Positions 43,820 to 52,923 are shown, counted from the first letter of the stretch. The stretch is 64,000 bases of DNA from Halobacterium litoreum (GCF_021233415.1 NZ_CP089466.1:806001-870000), one strand, 5' to 3'. Translations and numbers: made by a program. Notes: a model not told the origin generated them from the letters alone.

Positions 43820-45706
43820 ATGACTGATGACGAACTCATCTGGCGAATTGCGGGCGGTTCCGGCGACGGAATCGACTCCACGAGCCAGAACTTCGCGAAG
43901 GCGTTGATGCGTTCGGGGCTCGACGTCTTCACGCATCGGCACTACCCGTCTCGAATCCGCGGCGGCCACACGTACGTCGAGATTCGAGCGAAGGAGGGTA
44001 ACGTAACGTCCCGCGGCGACGGCTACAACTTCCTGCTCGCGCTCGGCGACTCGTTCGCGCGGAACCCGAGCGAGAACGCCGTGTACGGCGACGAGGAGAT
44101 CAAGCCGCTGTCGGAGAACCTCGACGACCTCCGCGAGGGCGGGGTCATCGTCTACGACGAGGGGCTCATCGACGAGGAAGACGTGCCGAACTTCGAGGAG
44201 CGCGTCGAGGAGAACGACTGGAACGTCTACCCCCTCGACCTCCGCGGCCTCGCGAAAGAGCACGGTCGCGAGGTTATGCGGAACACGGCGGGCGTCGGCG
44301 CCACAGCGGCCCTCATCGGGTTCGAACTCGACCACATCGAGGACCTGATGTCGGACGCGATGAGCGGCGACATCCTCGAGGCGAACCTCGAAGTGCTCCA
44401 CGACGCCTACGAGCAGGTCGGCGAGATGGACCACTCCCACGACCTGACGGTGCCCGAGGGCGACCACGACGAGGAGCAGGTCCTCGTCTCCGGGAGCCAC
44501 GGCATCGCGTACGGCGCCATCGACGCCGGCTGTCGGTTCATCTCCGGCTACCCGATGACGCCGTGGACTGACGCGTTCACCATCATGACCCAGCTCCTGC
44601 CGGACATGGGCGGCATCTCCGAGCAGGTCGAGGACGAAATCGCGGCGGCGGCGCTCGCGGTCGGCGCGAGCCACTCCGGCGTGAAGTCGATGTCCGGGTC
44701 TTCCGGCGGCGGGTTCGCGTTGATGTCCGAACCGCTCGGTCTCGCCGAGATGACCGAGACGCCGCTGGTCCTGCTCGAAGCACAGCGCGCCGGTCCCTCC
44801 ACGGGGATGCCGACGAAGCCCGAGCAGGCCGACCTCGAACACGTCCTGTACACGAGTCAGGGCGACAGCCACCGCGTCGCCTTCGGGCCGAAAGACCCGA
44901 AGGAGTGTTACGAGCAGACGCGCGCGGCGTTCGAAATCGCGTACGACTACCAGATTCCGGTGGTCGTCGTGTACGACCAGAAGCTCTCCGGCGAGTACCG
45001 GAACGTGGACGCGTCCTTTTTCGACCGCGAACCCGCGCCGGACCTCGGGAGCACGCTGTCCGAGGACGAGATTCCGGACGCGCCCCACGACGACACGGGG
45101 AAGTTCCACCGCTACCAGCAGGAGACCGAGGACGGCGTCAGTCCGCGCACGATTCCCGGTCAGAAGGGCGGTCGCTACCTCGCGTCCGGCAACGAGCACT
45201 GGCCGACCGGCCACATCGCCGAGGACCCCGACAACCGCGTGGCGCAAGTCGAGCGCCGACTCCAGAAGCTGGAGTCCATCCGCGCTGACCTCGACGAGCG
45301 CGGTCAGCAGACCGTCTACGGCGACGAGGACGCCGACATCGGCCTCATCGCGTGGGGCAGTCAGGAGGGCACCGTCGAGGAGGCGGTCGCCCGCATGAAC
45401 GAGGACGGCACGAGCGTGAAGGCGCTCGGCGTCAGCGACCTCTCGCCGTTCCCGGCCGAGGAGGTCCGCGAGTTCGTGGAGAGCGTCGACGAAGCCATCG
45501 TCGTGGAGATGTCCTCGACGAAGCAGTTCCGTGGTCTCATTCAGAAGGAGGTCACGGGCGTCGGCGACACCCTCTCCAGTCTCCTGAAGTACAACGGCAA
45601 CCCCTTCGAGCCGGCGGAAATCGTCGAGGCTGTCGACATCGAACTGAACGGCGGCGGCGAGGCGCCGACCGCGCAAACGACCCTCGAATCCGCGGCAGGT
45701 GACTGA
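43820..45706 (+). CDS. korA: 2-oxoacid:ferredoxin oxidoreductase, alpha subunit (fused gamma-alpha)
   Basis: 628 residues. The gamma domain (about 1-195) begins LIWRIAGGSGDGIDSTSQNF and has YPSRIRGGHTYVEIR. The alpha pyrimidine-binding domain (about 215 on) contains AYGAIDAGCRFISGYPMTPW and ASHSGVKSMSGSSGGGFALM. The enzyme oxidises a 2-oxoacid (pyruvate or 2-oxoglutarate) with CoA and reduces ferredoxin. Haloarchaea use this pair in place of dehydrogenase complexes. Two bases separate it from korB. Confidence 0.9.
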   Translation: MTDDELIWRIAGGSGDGIDSTSQNFAKALMRSGLDVFTHRHYPSRIRGGHTYVEIRAKEGNVTSRGDGYNFLLALGDSFARNPSENAVYGDEEIKPLSENLDDLREGGVIVYDEGLIDEEDVPNFEERVEENDWNVYPLDLRGLAKEHGREVMRNTAGVGATAALIGFELDHIEDLMSDAMSGDILEANLEVLHDAYEQVGEMDHSHDLTVPEGDHDEEQVLVSGSHGIAYGAIDAGCRFISGYPMTPWTDAFTIMTQLLPDMGGISEQVEDEIAAAALAVGASHSGVKSMSGSSGGGFALMSEPLGLAEMTETPLVLLEAQRAGPSTGMPTKPEQADLEHVLYTSQGDSHRVAFGPKDPKECYEQTRAAFEIAYDYQIPVVVVYDQKLSGEYRNVDASFFDREPAPDLGSTLSEDEIPDAPHDDTGKFHRYQQETEDGVSPRTIPGQKGGRYLASGNEHWPTGHIAEDPDNRVAQVERRLQKLESIRADLDERGQQTVYGDEDADIGLIAWGSQEGTVEEAVARMNEDGTSVKALGVSDLSPFPAEEVREFVESVDEAIVVEMSSTKQFRGLIQKEVTGVGDTLSSLLKYNGNPFEPAEIVEAVDIELNGGGEAPTAQTTLESAAGD

Positions 45707-45708
45707 CA

Positions 45709-46647
45709 ATGAGCAAAGCGTTCAGCGCAATCGGTGAGGAACGGGAGGTCGAACGAGACGAGTTCACGCCCGGACTGGAGCCACAGCCGACGTGGTGTCC
45801 GGGCTGCGGTGACTTCGGCGTCCTGAAGGCGCTGAAGGGCGCGATGGCCGAACTCGGCAAGGACCCCGAGGAGGTCTTGCTCTGTACGGGTATCGGCTGT
45901 TCCGGGAAGCTCAACAGCTACTTCGAGAGTTACGGCTTCCACACGATTCACGGGCGGTCGCTGCCGGTGGCTCGCGCGTCGAAGCTCGCGAACCACGACC
46001 TCGAGGTCGTGGCGGCGGGCGGCGACGGCGACGGCTACGGCATCGGTGGCAACCACTTCATGCACACCGCTCGTGAGAACCACGACATCACGTACATCGT
46101 GTTCAACAACGAGGTCTTCGGCCTGACGAAGGGACAGACGTCTCCGACGTCGCCGAAGGGTCACAAGTCCAAGACCCAGCCCCACGGCTCGGCGAAGGAC
46201 CCGATTCGGCCGCTCTCGATGAGCCTGTCCGCGGGCGCGTCGTACATCGCGCGGACGGCCGCCGTGAACCCGAATCAGGCCCAGGAGATTCTCGTGGAGG
46301 CCATCGAGCACGACGGCTTCTCGCACGTGGACTTCCTGACGCAGTGTCCGACCTGGAACAAGGACGCGAAGCAGTACGTGCCGTACGTCGACGTCCAGGA
46401 CTCCGAGGATTACGAGTTCGACGTCCAGGACCGCCGCGAGGCCGCCGACATGATGGCCGAGACGGAGGAGGCCCTGTACGACGGCACCGTCCTGACGGGT
46501 CGCTACTACAAGGACGAGAACCGCCACTCCTACCAGCAGGAGAAACAGGAGCGCGGCGACATGCCGAACGAACCGCTCGCGGAGCGGTACTTCGACGACG
46601 ACTACGACTGGGAGCGCTCGGCCGACTTCATCGACCGCCACAAGTAA
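45709..46647 (+). CDS. korB: 2-oxoacid:ferredoxin oxidoreductase, beta subunit
   Basis: 312 residues. The N-terminal cysteines PTWCPGCGDFGVLKAL and CTGIGCSGKL hold the iron-sulfur cluster. The thiamine-diphosphate motif is GDGDGYGIGGNHFMHTAREN followed by FNNEVFGLTKGQTSPTS. It catalyses decarboxylation together with KorA. Whether the substrate is pyruvate or 2-oxoglutarate is not certain from the sequence. Confidence 0.9.
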   Translation: MSKAFSAIGEEREVERDEFTPGLEPQPTWCPGCGDFGVLKALKGAMAELGKDPEEVLLCTGIGCSGKLNSYFESYGFHTIHGRSLPVARASKLANHDLEVVAAGGDGDGYGIGGNHFMHTARENHDITYIVFNNEVFGLTKGQTSPTSPKGHKSKTQPHGSAKDPIRPLSMSLSAGASYIARTAAVNPNQAQEILVEAIEHDGFSHVDFLTQCPTWNKDAKQYVPYVDVQDSEDYEFDVQDRREAADMMAETEEALYDGTVLTGRYYKDENRHSYQQEKQERGDMPNEPLAERYFDDDYDWERSADFIDRHK

Positions 46648-46729
46648 CTCGCTCTCGGGCGATTCGAGGGCGCTGTGGCGTTCGTTCGGCGGGCGTTCTC
46701 GTTCGCTCGCCGTTACTTTCCGGTTCGGA

Positions 46730-46743
46730 AGATATTTTTTCAC
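46730..46743 (+). promoter_or_regulatory. TATA box of lrpA1
   Basis: GATATTTTTTCAC is centred 27 bases before the GTG at 46763. Its T-run may also serve to end the korAB transcript. Confidence 0.6.
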
Positions 46744-46762
46744 AGGCACCAAACTCTCTGTC

Positions 46763-47191
46763 GTGAGTTCAGAATCGACGGAAGACCGTATCCTCGCTGC
46801 GCTCGAGGAGGACGCGCAGGCGTCGTACGCGGACATCGCGGCGCGCGCCGACGTGTCGAAGCCGACGGTCCGCAAGTACATCGACAAACTCGAAGAGGAG
46901 GGCGTCATCGTCGGGTACTCGGCGGACGTCGACCCGAAGAAACTCTCCAGTCAGAGCATCGCGATGGTCGGCGTCGACGTGGCATCCGAGCAGTACGTGG
47001 ACGCGACGCGCGCGCTGAAGGACCTCGACGCGGTTCGCGCGCTGTACACGTCCAGCGGCGACCACATGTTGATGGCCGAAGTCCGCGCGGACGACGGCGA
47101 CGCGCTCGGCGAAGTGATCAGCGAGGAGATTCTCGGCATCGACGGCGTCACCGCCGCCCACCCGTCTTTCCTGCAGGAACGCCTCAAGTAG
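46763..47191 (+). CDS. lrpA1: Lrp/AsnC-family transcription regulator (LrpA1-like)
   Basis: 142 residues from a GTG. The AsnC-type helix-turn-helix is DAQASYADIAARADVSKPTVRK split over residues 16-40, and the C-terminal RAM domain runs from about 65 to 135. In Halobacterium salinarum lrpA1 lies beside aspB3 and regulates itself and aspB3 in response to aspartate (family knowledge, recalled). The same neighbour is present here, convergent, with an 8-base overlap of the two genes. Confidence 0.85.
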   Translation: MSSESTEDRILAALEEDAQASYADIAARADVSKPTVRKYIDKLEEEGVIVGYSADVDPKKLSSQSIAMVGVDVASEQYVDATRALKDLDAVRALYTSSGDHMLMAEVRADDGDALGEVISEEILGIDGVTAAHPSFLQERLK

Positions 47192-48326
47192 TCGTGGTGG
47201 CTAGCAGCGCGTCGATGCGCTCGATAGCTTCGCGTACGTCTTCGGTGCTGGTGGCGAACGACGCGCGCAGGTAGTCCGTCGCCCCCTCGCCGAAGTCGGG
47301 GCCGGGCGTCATGGCGACGCCGGCGTCTTCGAGGAACACGTCGGCGACGTCGAAGGCGTCCCCCAGTTCGGAGACGTCGAGGAGGAGGTAGTAGGCGCCC
47401 TCGGGCGTGTACCCGAGGTCGAACCCCCAGCGCTCGGCGGCCTCCAGGAGCAGGTCGCGGCGTTCCGCGTAGTCCTCGCGCACGTCGTCGAGCCAGTCGG
47501 TGCCGCCGCGAATCGCGGCTTCGGCGCCGGCCTGCACGAACGACGGCGCGCAGATGAGCGCGTTCTGCGCGATGCGGTTGACGGCTTCGACGTGGCTCGG
47601 CGGACACACCACCCAGCCGAGGCGCCAGCCGGTCATCCCGTAGCGCTTCGAGACGCCGTCGAGGACGAACGCGTCGTCCGTGTACTCCAGGACGGAGTGT
47701 TCCTCGGCGTCGAACGCGAGGCCGTGGTACACTTCGTCGGAGACGACGGTGGTGTCGGTGCGCTCGGCGAGGTCCACGAGGCCGGCGAGCGTGTCGCCGC
47801 TCGTCACGGCGCCCGTCGGGTTCGCCGGGGAGTTCAACAGCATCGCGGCGGTGTCGTCGTCCACGACCGCCTCGTAGGCCGAGACGCTCGGTTCGAAGCC
47901 GTCCTCGGGGTCGAGGTCGACCGTGCTCACGCGGCCGTCCGCGAGGCGCACGAAGTTCGGGTAGCAGGCGTAATGCGGGTTCGTGAGTACGACTTCCTCG
48001 CCGGGTTCGACCGACGACAGCATCGCCAACAGGAGCGCCGGCGACGACCCCGGCGTGACGATGATTCGTTCGGCGGGCACGTCGACGCCGTAGGTGTCGG
48101 CGTAGTGCTCGCTGATGGCGTCCCGCAGCGAGGCCGTTCCTCGCGACGAGGTGTAGTCGTCGTCGCCTGCGCGGAGCGCTGCAACCGCCGCTTCCGTCGC
48201 TGCTTCCGGCGGCCGGAAGTCGGGTTCGCCCACTTCCATGTGGACGACCCCGTCGCGTTCGCTCGCCCGCTCGAGCACGTCCATCGCCGCGAACGGCGTG
48301 GTGTCGGTTGCACGCTCCGAGGGCAT
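47184..48326 (-). CDS. aspB3: aspartate aminotransferase-type PLP enzyme (AspB3-like)
   Basis: 380 residues from the ATG at 48326, with TATAAC exactly 27 bases before it. Class I aminotransferase features are MEVGEPDFRPPEAATEA, YTSSRGTASLRDAISEHY, the NSPANPTGA loop, VVSDEVYHGLAF, and the Schiff-base lysine in LDGVSKRYGMTGWRLGW. It likely moves amino groups between aspartate or a similar amino acid and 2-oxoglutarate. It converges with lrpA1. Confidence 0.88.
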   Translation of the reverse strand: MPSERATDTTPFAAMDVLERASERDGVVHMEVGEPDFRPPEAATEAAVAALRAGDDDYTSSRGTASLRDAISEHYADTYGVDVPAERIIVTPGSSPALLLAMLSSVEPGEEVVLTNPHYACYPNFVRLADGRVSTVDLDPEDGFEPSVSAYEAVVDDDTAAMLLNSPANPTGAVTSGDTLAGLVDLAERTDTTVVSDEVYHGLAFDAEEHSVLEYTDDAFVLDGVSKRYGMTGWRLGWVVCPPSHVEAVNRIAQNALICAPSFVQAGAEAAIRGGTDWLDDVREDYAERRDLLLEAAERWGFDLGYTPEGAYYLLLDVSELGDAFDVADVFLEDAGVAMTPGPDFGEGATDYLRASFATSTEDVREAIERIDALLATTTT

Positions 48327-48349
48327 GTCCCGTGGAAAGGCGCTCGACG

Positions 48350-48357
48350 CTATAACC
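48350..48357 (-). promoter_or_regulatory. TATA box of aspB3
   Basis: TATAAC at 48351-48356 (GTTATA on the coding strand) is 27 bases from the aspB3 ATG; it is the likely control site for LrpA1. Confidence 0.6.
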
Positions 48358-48426
48358 GTTCTTCGCACGTCAACACTTGCCGGGGTGTGCCACCGGAGTT
48401 TTGCGCCCGCGGTGCCAACGCGGCGT

Positions 48427-48906
48427 ATGGAGACCTTCGAGCGGGACCTCCGCTTGCGCGCGCCGCTGGCCGACGTGTGGGCGTTCCACTCCACCATCGA
48501 CGGTCTGCGGGCGCTGACGCCCGACTGGATGCACTTGCGCGTCGACGAGATAGAGCGCCCGGGCGACGAGCGCGAGGACACCCACGTCCTCACCGAGGGG
48601 ACGCGCATCCACATGTCGGTCCAGCCGTTCGGCGTCGGGCCGCGCCAGCGCTGGGTGTCCCGAATCGAGGAGCGCGTGGAGAACGGCGGGATGGCGTACT
48701 TCGTGGACGTGATGGAGGACGGGCCGTTCCCCGAGTGGCGCCACACCCACCTGTTCTACGGCGACGGCGACGAGACGCTGCTCCGTGACCGCGTGGAGTA
48801 CCGCGCGCCCCTCGGCCGTTCGCTGGACGGCCCGGCGAAACTGTTCTTCGAGCCGATGTTCCGACAGCGCCACCGTCGAACCCGCGAGATTCTCGAAGAC
48901 GCGTAG
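48427..48906 (+). CDS. SRPBCC-fold (polyketide cyclase/START-like) protein
   Basis: 159 residues. The pattern of a SRPBCC domain is visible: F-E-R-D-L-R-L-R-A-P-L-A-D-V-W-A-F-H at the start, the central RWVSRIEERVENGGMAYFVD and the ending C-terminal helix PAKLFFEPMFRQRHRRTREI. It binds a hydrophobic ligand in most homologues; the ligand here is unknown. A small FAD-protein gene follows 31 bases later. Confidence 0.75.
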   Translation: METFERDLRLRAPLADVWAFHSTIDGLRALTPDWMHLRVDEIERPGDEREDTHVLTEGTRIHMSVQPFGVGPRQRWVSRIEERVENGGMAYFVDVMEDGPFPEWRHTHLFYGDGDETLLRDRVEYRAPLGRSLDGPAKLFFEPMFRQRHRRTREILEDA

Positions 48907-48937
48907 GTTTATCGGCGGCGCGAGCGATGACTGACAC

Positions 48938-49495
48938 ATGGCACACGTAGCCGTCGTCGGCGGCGGTCCCGCCGGTCTGAGCGCCGCACTGTTCACCGCG
49001 AAAAACGACCTCGAGACGGCCGTCTTCGACACGGACGAGACGTGGATGCACAAGGCCCACCTCTTCAACTACCTCGGCATCGAGTCCGAGGACGGCTCCG
49101 GGTTCATGGAGGACGCCCGCGAGCAGGTCGACGACTTCGGCGTCGACCGCCACCAGGGCGAGGAGGTCACGGGCGTCTCACAGTCCGAGGACGGCTTCAC
49201 CGTGGCGACCGAGGACGGCGAGTACGACGCCGACTACGTCGTGCTCGCGACCGGTGCGAGCCGTGACATCGCCGAGGACCTCGGCTGTGACTTCACGGAC
49301 GAGGACATCGTCGACGTCGGTGTTTCGATGGAGACGAGCGTCGCGGACGCCTACGCCACCGGCGCGATGGTGCGCGCCGAGGAGTGGCAGGCCGTCATCT
49401 CCGCGGGCGACGGCGCGGCCGCCGCGCTGAATATCCTCTCGAAGGAGAAAGGCGAGCACTTCCACGACTTCGACGTGCCCGCCGACGCCGAGTAG
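48938..49495 (+). CDS. short thioredoxin-reductase-like FAD protein without NADPH/CxxC domain
   Basis: 185 residues. The FAD-binding start AVVGGGPAGLSAALFTAKN and the C-terminal FAD motif SAGDGAAAALNIL are present, with ADYVVLATGAS between them. The central NADPH domain of thioredoxin reductase and its redox CxxC are missing; the sole cysteine is in EDLGCDF. It is therefore a minimal FAD-fold protein. Such short forms occur in haloarchaea; the function is unknown and may need a separate reductant. Confidence 0.8.
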   Translation: MAHVAVVGGGPAGLSAALFTAKNDLETAVFDTDETWMHKAHLFNYLGIESEDGSGFMEDAREQVDDFGVDRHQGEEVTGVSQSEDGFTVATEDGEYDADYVVLATGASRDIAEDLGCDFTDEDIVDVGVSMETSVADAYATGAMVRAEEWQAVISAGDGAAAALNILSKEKGEHFHDFDVPADAE

Positions 49496-49532
49496 TCGGT
49501 CGCTGACACCGTCCGCCGCGGCCACCGAGCAG

Positions 49533-49760
49533 TCAGTCGCGGTAGAGCGGCGATTCTTCGTTCGTACACTCCGGGCGTCCGCAGACGCCGGCGTCCGCGC
49601 CGGCCTGTTCGACGCCCGCAGCGACCTCGTGAATCTTCCACGTCGGGTCGTGGCCGGTGTCGTCGCGGTGGTCGGCGACCGCGCTCCGGGCGTCACGCAG
49701 GCGGTCGAACTGTTCTTCGTACCCGCAGTCACAGACCACCGTCGCGCGAGCGTCGCTCAT
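49533..49760 (-). CDS. small zinc-binding protein (C-x-C / C-x4-C type)
   Basis: 75 residues. VVCDCGYEEQFDRLRDARSA is a haloarchaeal motif for a small metal-binding fold, followed by a DHRDDTGHDPTWKI region and a C-terminal CGRPEC. The two cysteine pairs and two histidines could bind one zinc. I do not recognise a named function. It is divergent to the EamA transporter. Confidence 0.7.
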   Translation of the reverse strand: MSDARATVVCDCGYEEQFDRLRDARSAVADHRDDTGHDPTWKIHEVAAGVEQAGADAGVCGRPECTNEESPLYRD

Positions 49761-49852
49761 CGGTCGAATCGACGGGCGCGAGTCACATTAATCGCTCGCG
49801 TGCGGGCGACCGGCAACGCAACGCCTAACCGGAGCGCGGGCGACTCTCCGGT

Positions 49853-50743
49853 GTGACTGCCGTCGAAGACCTGCCGGTGCCGCCGATGGCGGGCGTTGCG
49901 GTGGCCGTCGTCGCGGTGTCCACGAGCGCGATTCTCGTCGACCTCAGCGACGCGCCGAGTCTGGTGAAGGCGTGCTATCGCGTGCTGTTCATGACCGGGC
50001 TGGTGGCGCCGTTCGCGGTGCGGGAGCGCGACCAGTTCGCGACGATTTCGGGGAGCGACTGGCTGCTGGTGACGGCGTCGGGCGCGCTGCTCGCGGGCCA
50101 CTTCGCGGCGTGGTTCGCGTCCATCGAGTACACGAGCATCGCGGCGTCCACGACGCTCGTGCAGACCCAACCCGCGTTCGTCGCGGTGGGCGCGTGGCTG
50201 CTGTTGGACGAGCGCGTCACCTCGCGGGTAGCGGGCGGCATCCTCGTCGCAATCTCCGGGTCCGTGTTGCTGTCTGCGGGCGACTTCCTCGGCGGGACAA
50301 CCGTCGGCTCGAACCCGTCACTCGGGAACGGCTTGGCGGTGCTCGGCGCGGCGTCGGCGGCGGGGTACGTGCTCGCGGGACGGTCGGTACGCCAGCGTCT
50401 CTCGCTCGGGCCGTACGTCCTCGTCGTCTACGGCGTCTGCGCGGCGACGCTGTTCGCAGCGGCGCTCGCGCTCGGCCTCCCGCTCGCGAACTACCCGGCC
50501 CACGAGTGGGGGCTGTTCGTGGCGATGGCTGTGGGGCCGGGATTGCTCGGGCACACCGTCGTGAACTGGGCGCTGAAGTACGTCGAGTCGAGCATCGTGA
50601 GCGTCTCCCTGCTCGGCGAACCCGTGGGAAGCGCCCTACTCGCGCTCGCAATCTTCGGCGAGGTGCCCGGCGAGTTCACGATTCTCGGCGGCGCCGTGAT
50701 TCTGCTCGGCATCGCGGTGACGGCGACCGACCGCGCGTCGTGA
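49853..50743 (+). CDS. EamA/DMT-family transporter
   Basis: 296 residues from a GTG, with ten hydrophobic segments. Two EamA repeats are seen: the first around residues 18-145 with YTSIAASTTLVQTQPAFVAV, the second from about 160 with WALKYVESSIVSVSLLGEP and the end GGAVILLGIAVT. DMT proteins export or import small metabolites; the substrate cannot be predicted. Confidence 0.85.
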   Translation: MTAVEDLPVPPMAGVAVAVVAVSTSAILVDLSDAPSLVKACYRVLFMTGLVAPFAVRERDQFATISGSDWLLVTASGALLAGHFAAWFASIEYTSIAASTTLVQTQPAFVAVGAWLLLDERVTSRVAGGILVAISGSVLLSAGDFLGGTTVGSNPSLGNGLAVLGAASAAGYVLAGRSVRQRLSLGPYVLVVYGVCAATLFAAALALGLPLANYPAHEWGLFVAMAVGPGLLGHTVVNWALKYVESSIVSVSLLGEPVGSALLALAIFGEVPGEFTILGGAVILLGIAVTATDRAS

Positions 50744-50843
50744 CCACGTTCGTGGTTATTTCGAGTTCTCGGTGTGGGAATTACTGTCTAAATAGGCAGG
50801 AATGAACAACGCTTTTGAGGGTGGTTTCGGTGCGTCGACACGC

Positions 50844-52877
50844 ATGCGAACCGCGACACTGCTCGTGGTCTGTGCGCTCGTGCTGTCGGCAGCGGTGCCG
50901 GCGGCCGCGGTCGGTTCGGAAACCGCGACCCCCGCGGCGACCGAAGCGAACGCCACGCAGACCGAGAGCACTACCGTCACGATTCTCTCGTACAACGACG
51001 TACAGACGGCGATGGCGCAGAACGGGAGCGTCCCGCGACTCGCGACGCTCCTCGAACAGCGCCGCGCCGCCCACGACAACCCCACCTTCACGTTCGGCGC
51101 TGGCGACGAGGTCAGCCCGCACTCGATGTCCCCCATCTCGCAGTGGCGGACGCCCGTGAAGGTGCTCAACGAGATGCAGCCGGACGCCGAGGTCGTCGGG
51201 AACCACGACCTCGACTACGGCTTCGGCGCCGTGTCGAACTACTCGAACGCCTCCGAGTTCCCGTGGCTGCTCGCGAACGTCGTGGACAGCGAGACCGGCG
51301 AGACGGTGCCCGGCACGGAGCCCTACGAGGTCTTCGAGAAGGGCGGCGTGAAAGTCGGCGTCGTCGGCCTCGTCGACGAGAAAATCAAGTCCAAGACCGC
51401 GGTCGACTTCCAGAAGCAGGGGTACGAACTCCGGGACTACAGCGAGGTCGGCTCGGAGTACGCGACGATGCTGAAAGAGGAGAAGAACGTCGACGTGGTC
51501 GTGACGCTCGGCCACTTCGGGGTGCCGGTCGCGAAGGAGTTCGCGAACAGCACCGAGAACGTCGACGTGGTGCTCGTCGGTGACGACGAAATCGCCTACG
51601 AGCCGAAGGCGACCGACGGCGTCGTCATCAGCGAGGCCGCCGGGCGCGCGGCGTACCTCAGTGAACTCAACCTCACCGTCGAGAACGGCGAGGTGACGAA
51701 GTGGAACGGTCGGCTCGTCGAGACCGACGAGAACGTCACGAAGGACAGCGAGGTCTCGAACATCATCGCCGATGCGCGCAGCGAGCAACTCTCCCGGGTC
51801 GCCGGGAAGACGACGACCGAACTCGACGCGCGGTTCTCCTCGAACTACCACGACGAGACCGCGCTCGGCAACCTCATCACGGACGCGTTCCGCTGGCAGA
51901 CGGACGCGGACGTCGCCATCACGAACGCGGGCGGCATCCGGTCGAACGCCCAGTACGGTCCCGGCAACCTCACCGCGGGCGACGTCTACAACGTCCTGCC
52001 GTTCAACAACCACCTCGTCACGGTCGAACTGACGGGGAGCGAACTCGAAGCCCTGCTCCAGAGCCAGGTCGTCACGCTGGAGAGCGAGACCGGCCAGCAG
52101 TACGGCGCGGAAGCCCAACTGCAGGTCAGCGGCGTGACCTACGAGTGGCTCGGCCACGAGCGCGCGAGCGACCAGATTCGCTCGCTGTACGTGAACGGCG
52201 ACCCCGTCGACCCCGACGCGACGTACACCGTCACCGTGAACTCCTACATGGCGGGCTGGGACGGCTCCGTGCTCGAGAACGCGACGCGCACGGGCGTCGA
52301 TTACACGATGTACGGCGAGGTCGTCTACGACTACGTCGCCGACCAGGGCACCGTGTCGCCGACCGACGCCAACCGCATCCGCCGCATCGACTACGAGACC
52401 GACGCGGGCGGCGTCGAACTCGACGGCGAGGGGTCGGTCACCGTCACCTTCGAGAAGCCGACCGCGGCGAACAACACGGTCGTGAACTCCCGGAGTTTCC
52501 ACGCGCTGAACAGCGAGAACGAGCGCGTGAACGCCACGAGCGCGTCCGTCGAGGACGGCACCGTCTCGGTGACCTTCGAGGACGGCGCGCTCCGAACGCT
52601 CGCCGAGTCGGGCGACGTCGAAGTGTACGGGAACTACGTCGTCGACCGGCCGGAGCGCCCGTACTTCGAGAACTCCGTCGTGAACGCGGAAGTCGACGCG
52701 TCGCTCGTGGAGCAGTCCACGACCACGCAGTCGACGACCGAGAGCACGACGACGACCGAGAACACGACGAACGCGACCACCGAGGACGAGTCCGGCGGTG
52801 ACACGCCCGGCTTCGGCGTCGGTGTCGCGCTCGCGGCGGTCCTCGGCGCGGCGCTCGTCGCCGTCCGGCGCGCCTGA
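50844..52877 (+). CDS. surface 5'-nucleotidase/UshA-like protein with PGF-CTERM tail; degenerate metal site
   Basis: 677 residues from the ATG at 50844; a CTTTTGAG box at about 50815-50822 precedes it, and an in-frame ATG at 50802 is less likely. A signal peptide (1-22) precedes a metallophosphatase-like domain (45-300): NDVQ at 51-54, GDE at 87-89, GNHD at 119-122, GHFG at 223-226, and VGDDEI at 245-250 where GHTH is expected. A 5'-nucleotidase C-terminal domain follows (NAGGIRSNAQ, VLPFNNHLVTVELTG). A Thr-rich linker ends in the archaeosortase signal TPGFGVGVALAAVLGAALVA plus RR. It is probably anchored and processed at the cell surface. Confidence 0.82.
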   Translation: MRTATLLVVCALVLSAAVPAAAVGSETATPAATEANATQTESTTVTILSYNDVQTAMAQNGSVPRLATLLEQRRAAHDNPTFTFGAGDEVSPHSMSPISQWRTPVKVLNEMQPDAEVVGNHDLDYGFGAVSNYSNASEFPWLLANVVDSETGETVPGTEPYEVFEKGGVKVGVVGLVDEKIKSKTAVDFQKQGYELRDYSEVGSEYATMLKEEKNVDVVVTLGHFGVPVAKEFANSTENVDVVLVGDDEIAYEPKATDGVVISEAAGRAAYLSELNLTVENGEVTKWNGRLVETDENVTKDSEVSNIIADARSEQLSRVAGKTTTELDARFSSNYHDETALGNLITDAFRWQTDADVAITNAGGIRSNAQYGPGNLTAGDVYNVLPFNNHLVTVELTGSELEALLQSQVVTLESETGQQYGAEAQLQVSGVTYEWLGHERASDQIRSLYVNGDPVDPDATYTVTVNSYMAGWDGSVLENATRTGVDYTMYGEVVYDYVADQGTVSPTDANRIRRIDYETDAGGVELDGEGSVTVTFEKPTAANNTVVNSRSFHALNSENERVNATSASVEDGTVSVTFEDGALRTLAESGDVEVYGNYVVDRPERPYFENSVVNAEVDASLVEQSTTTQSTTESTTTTENTTNATTEDESGGDTPGFGVGVALAAVLGAALVAVRRA

Positions 52878-52923
52878 CTGACGCGGCGGAGACTAGCGCT
52901 TGCCGCGTCAGCCACCGGGACAG

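Noticed and set aside
43742-45709. Minus-strand frame of 655 codons over korA
   Set aside because: Antisense shadow of the complete korA gene.
47184-48746. A 520-codon start for the aminotransferase
   Set aside because: The extension runs antisense through the SRPBCC gene. The ATG at 48326 has TATAAC at exactly -27 and gives the usual family length.
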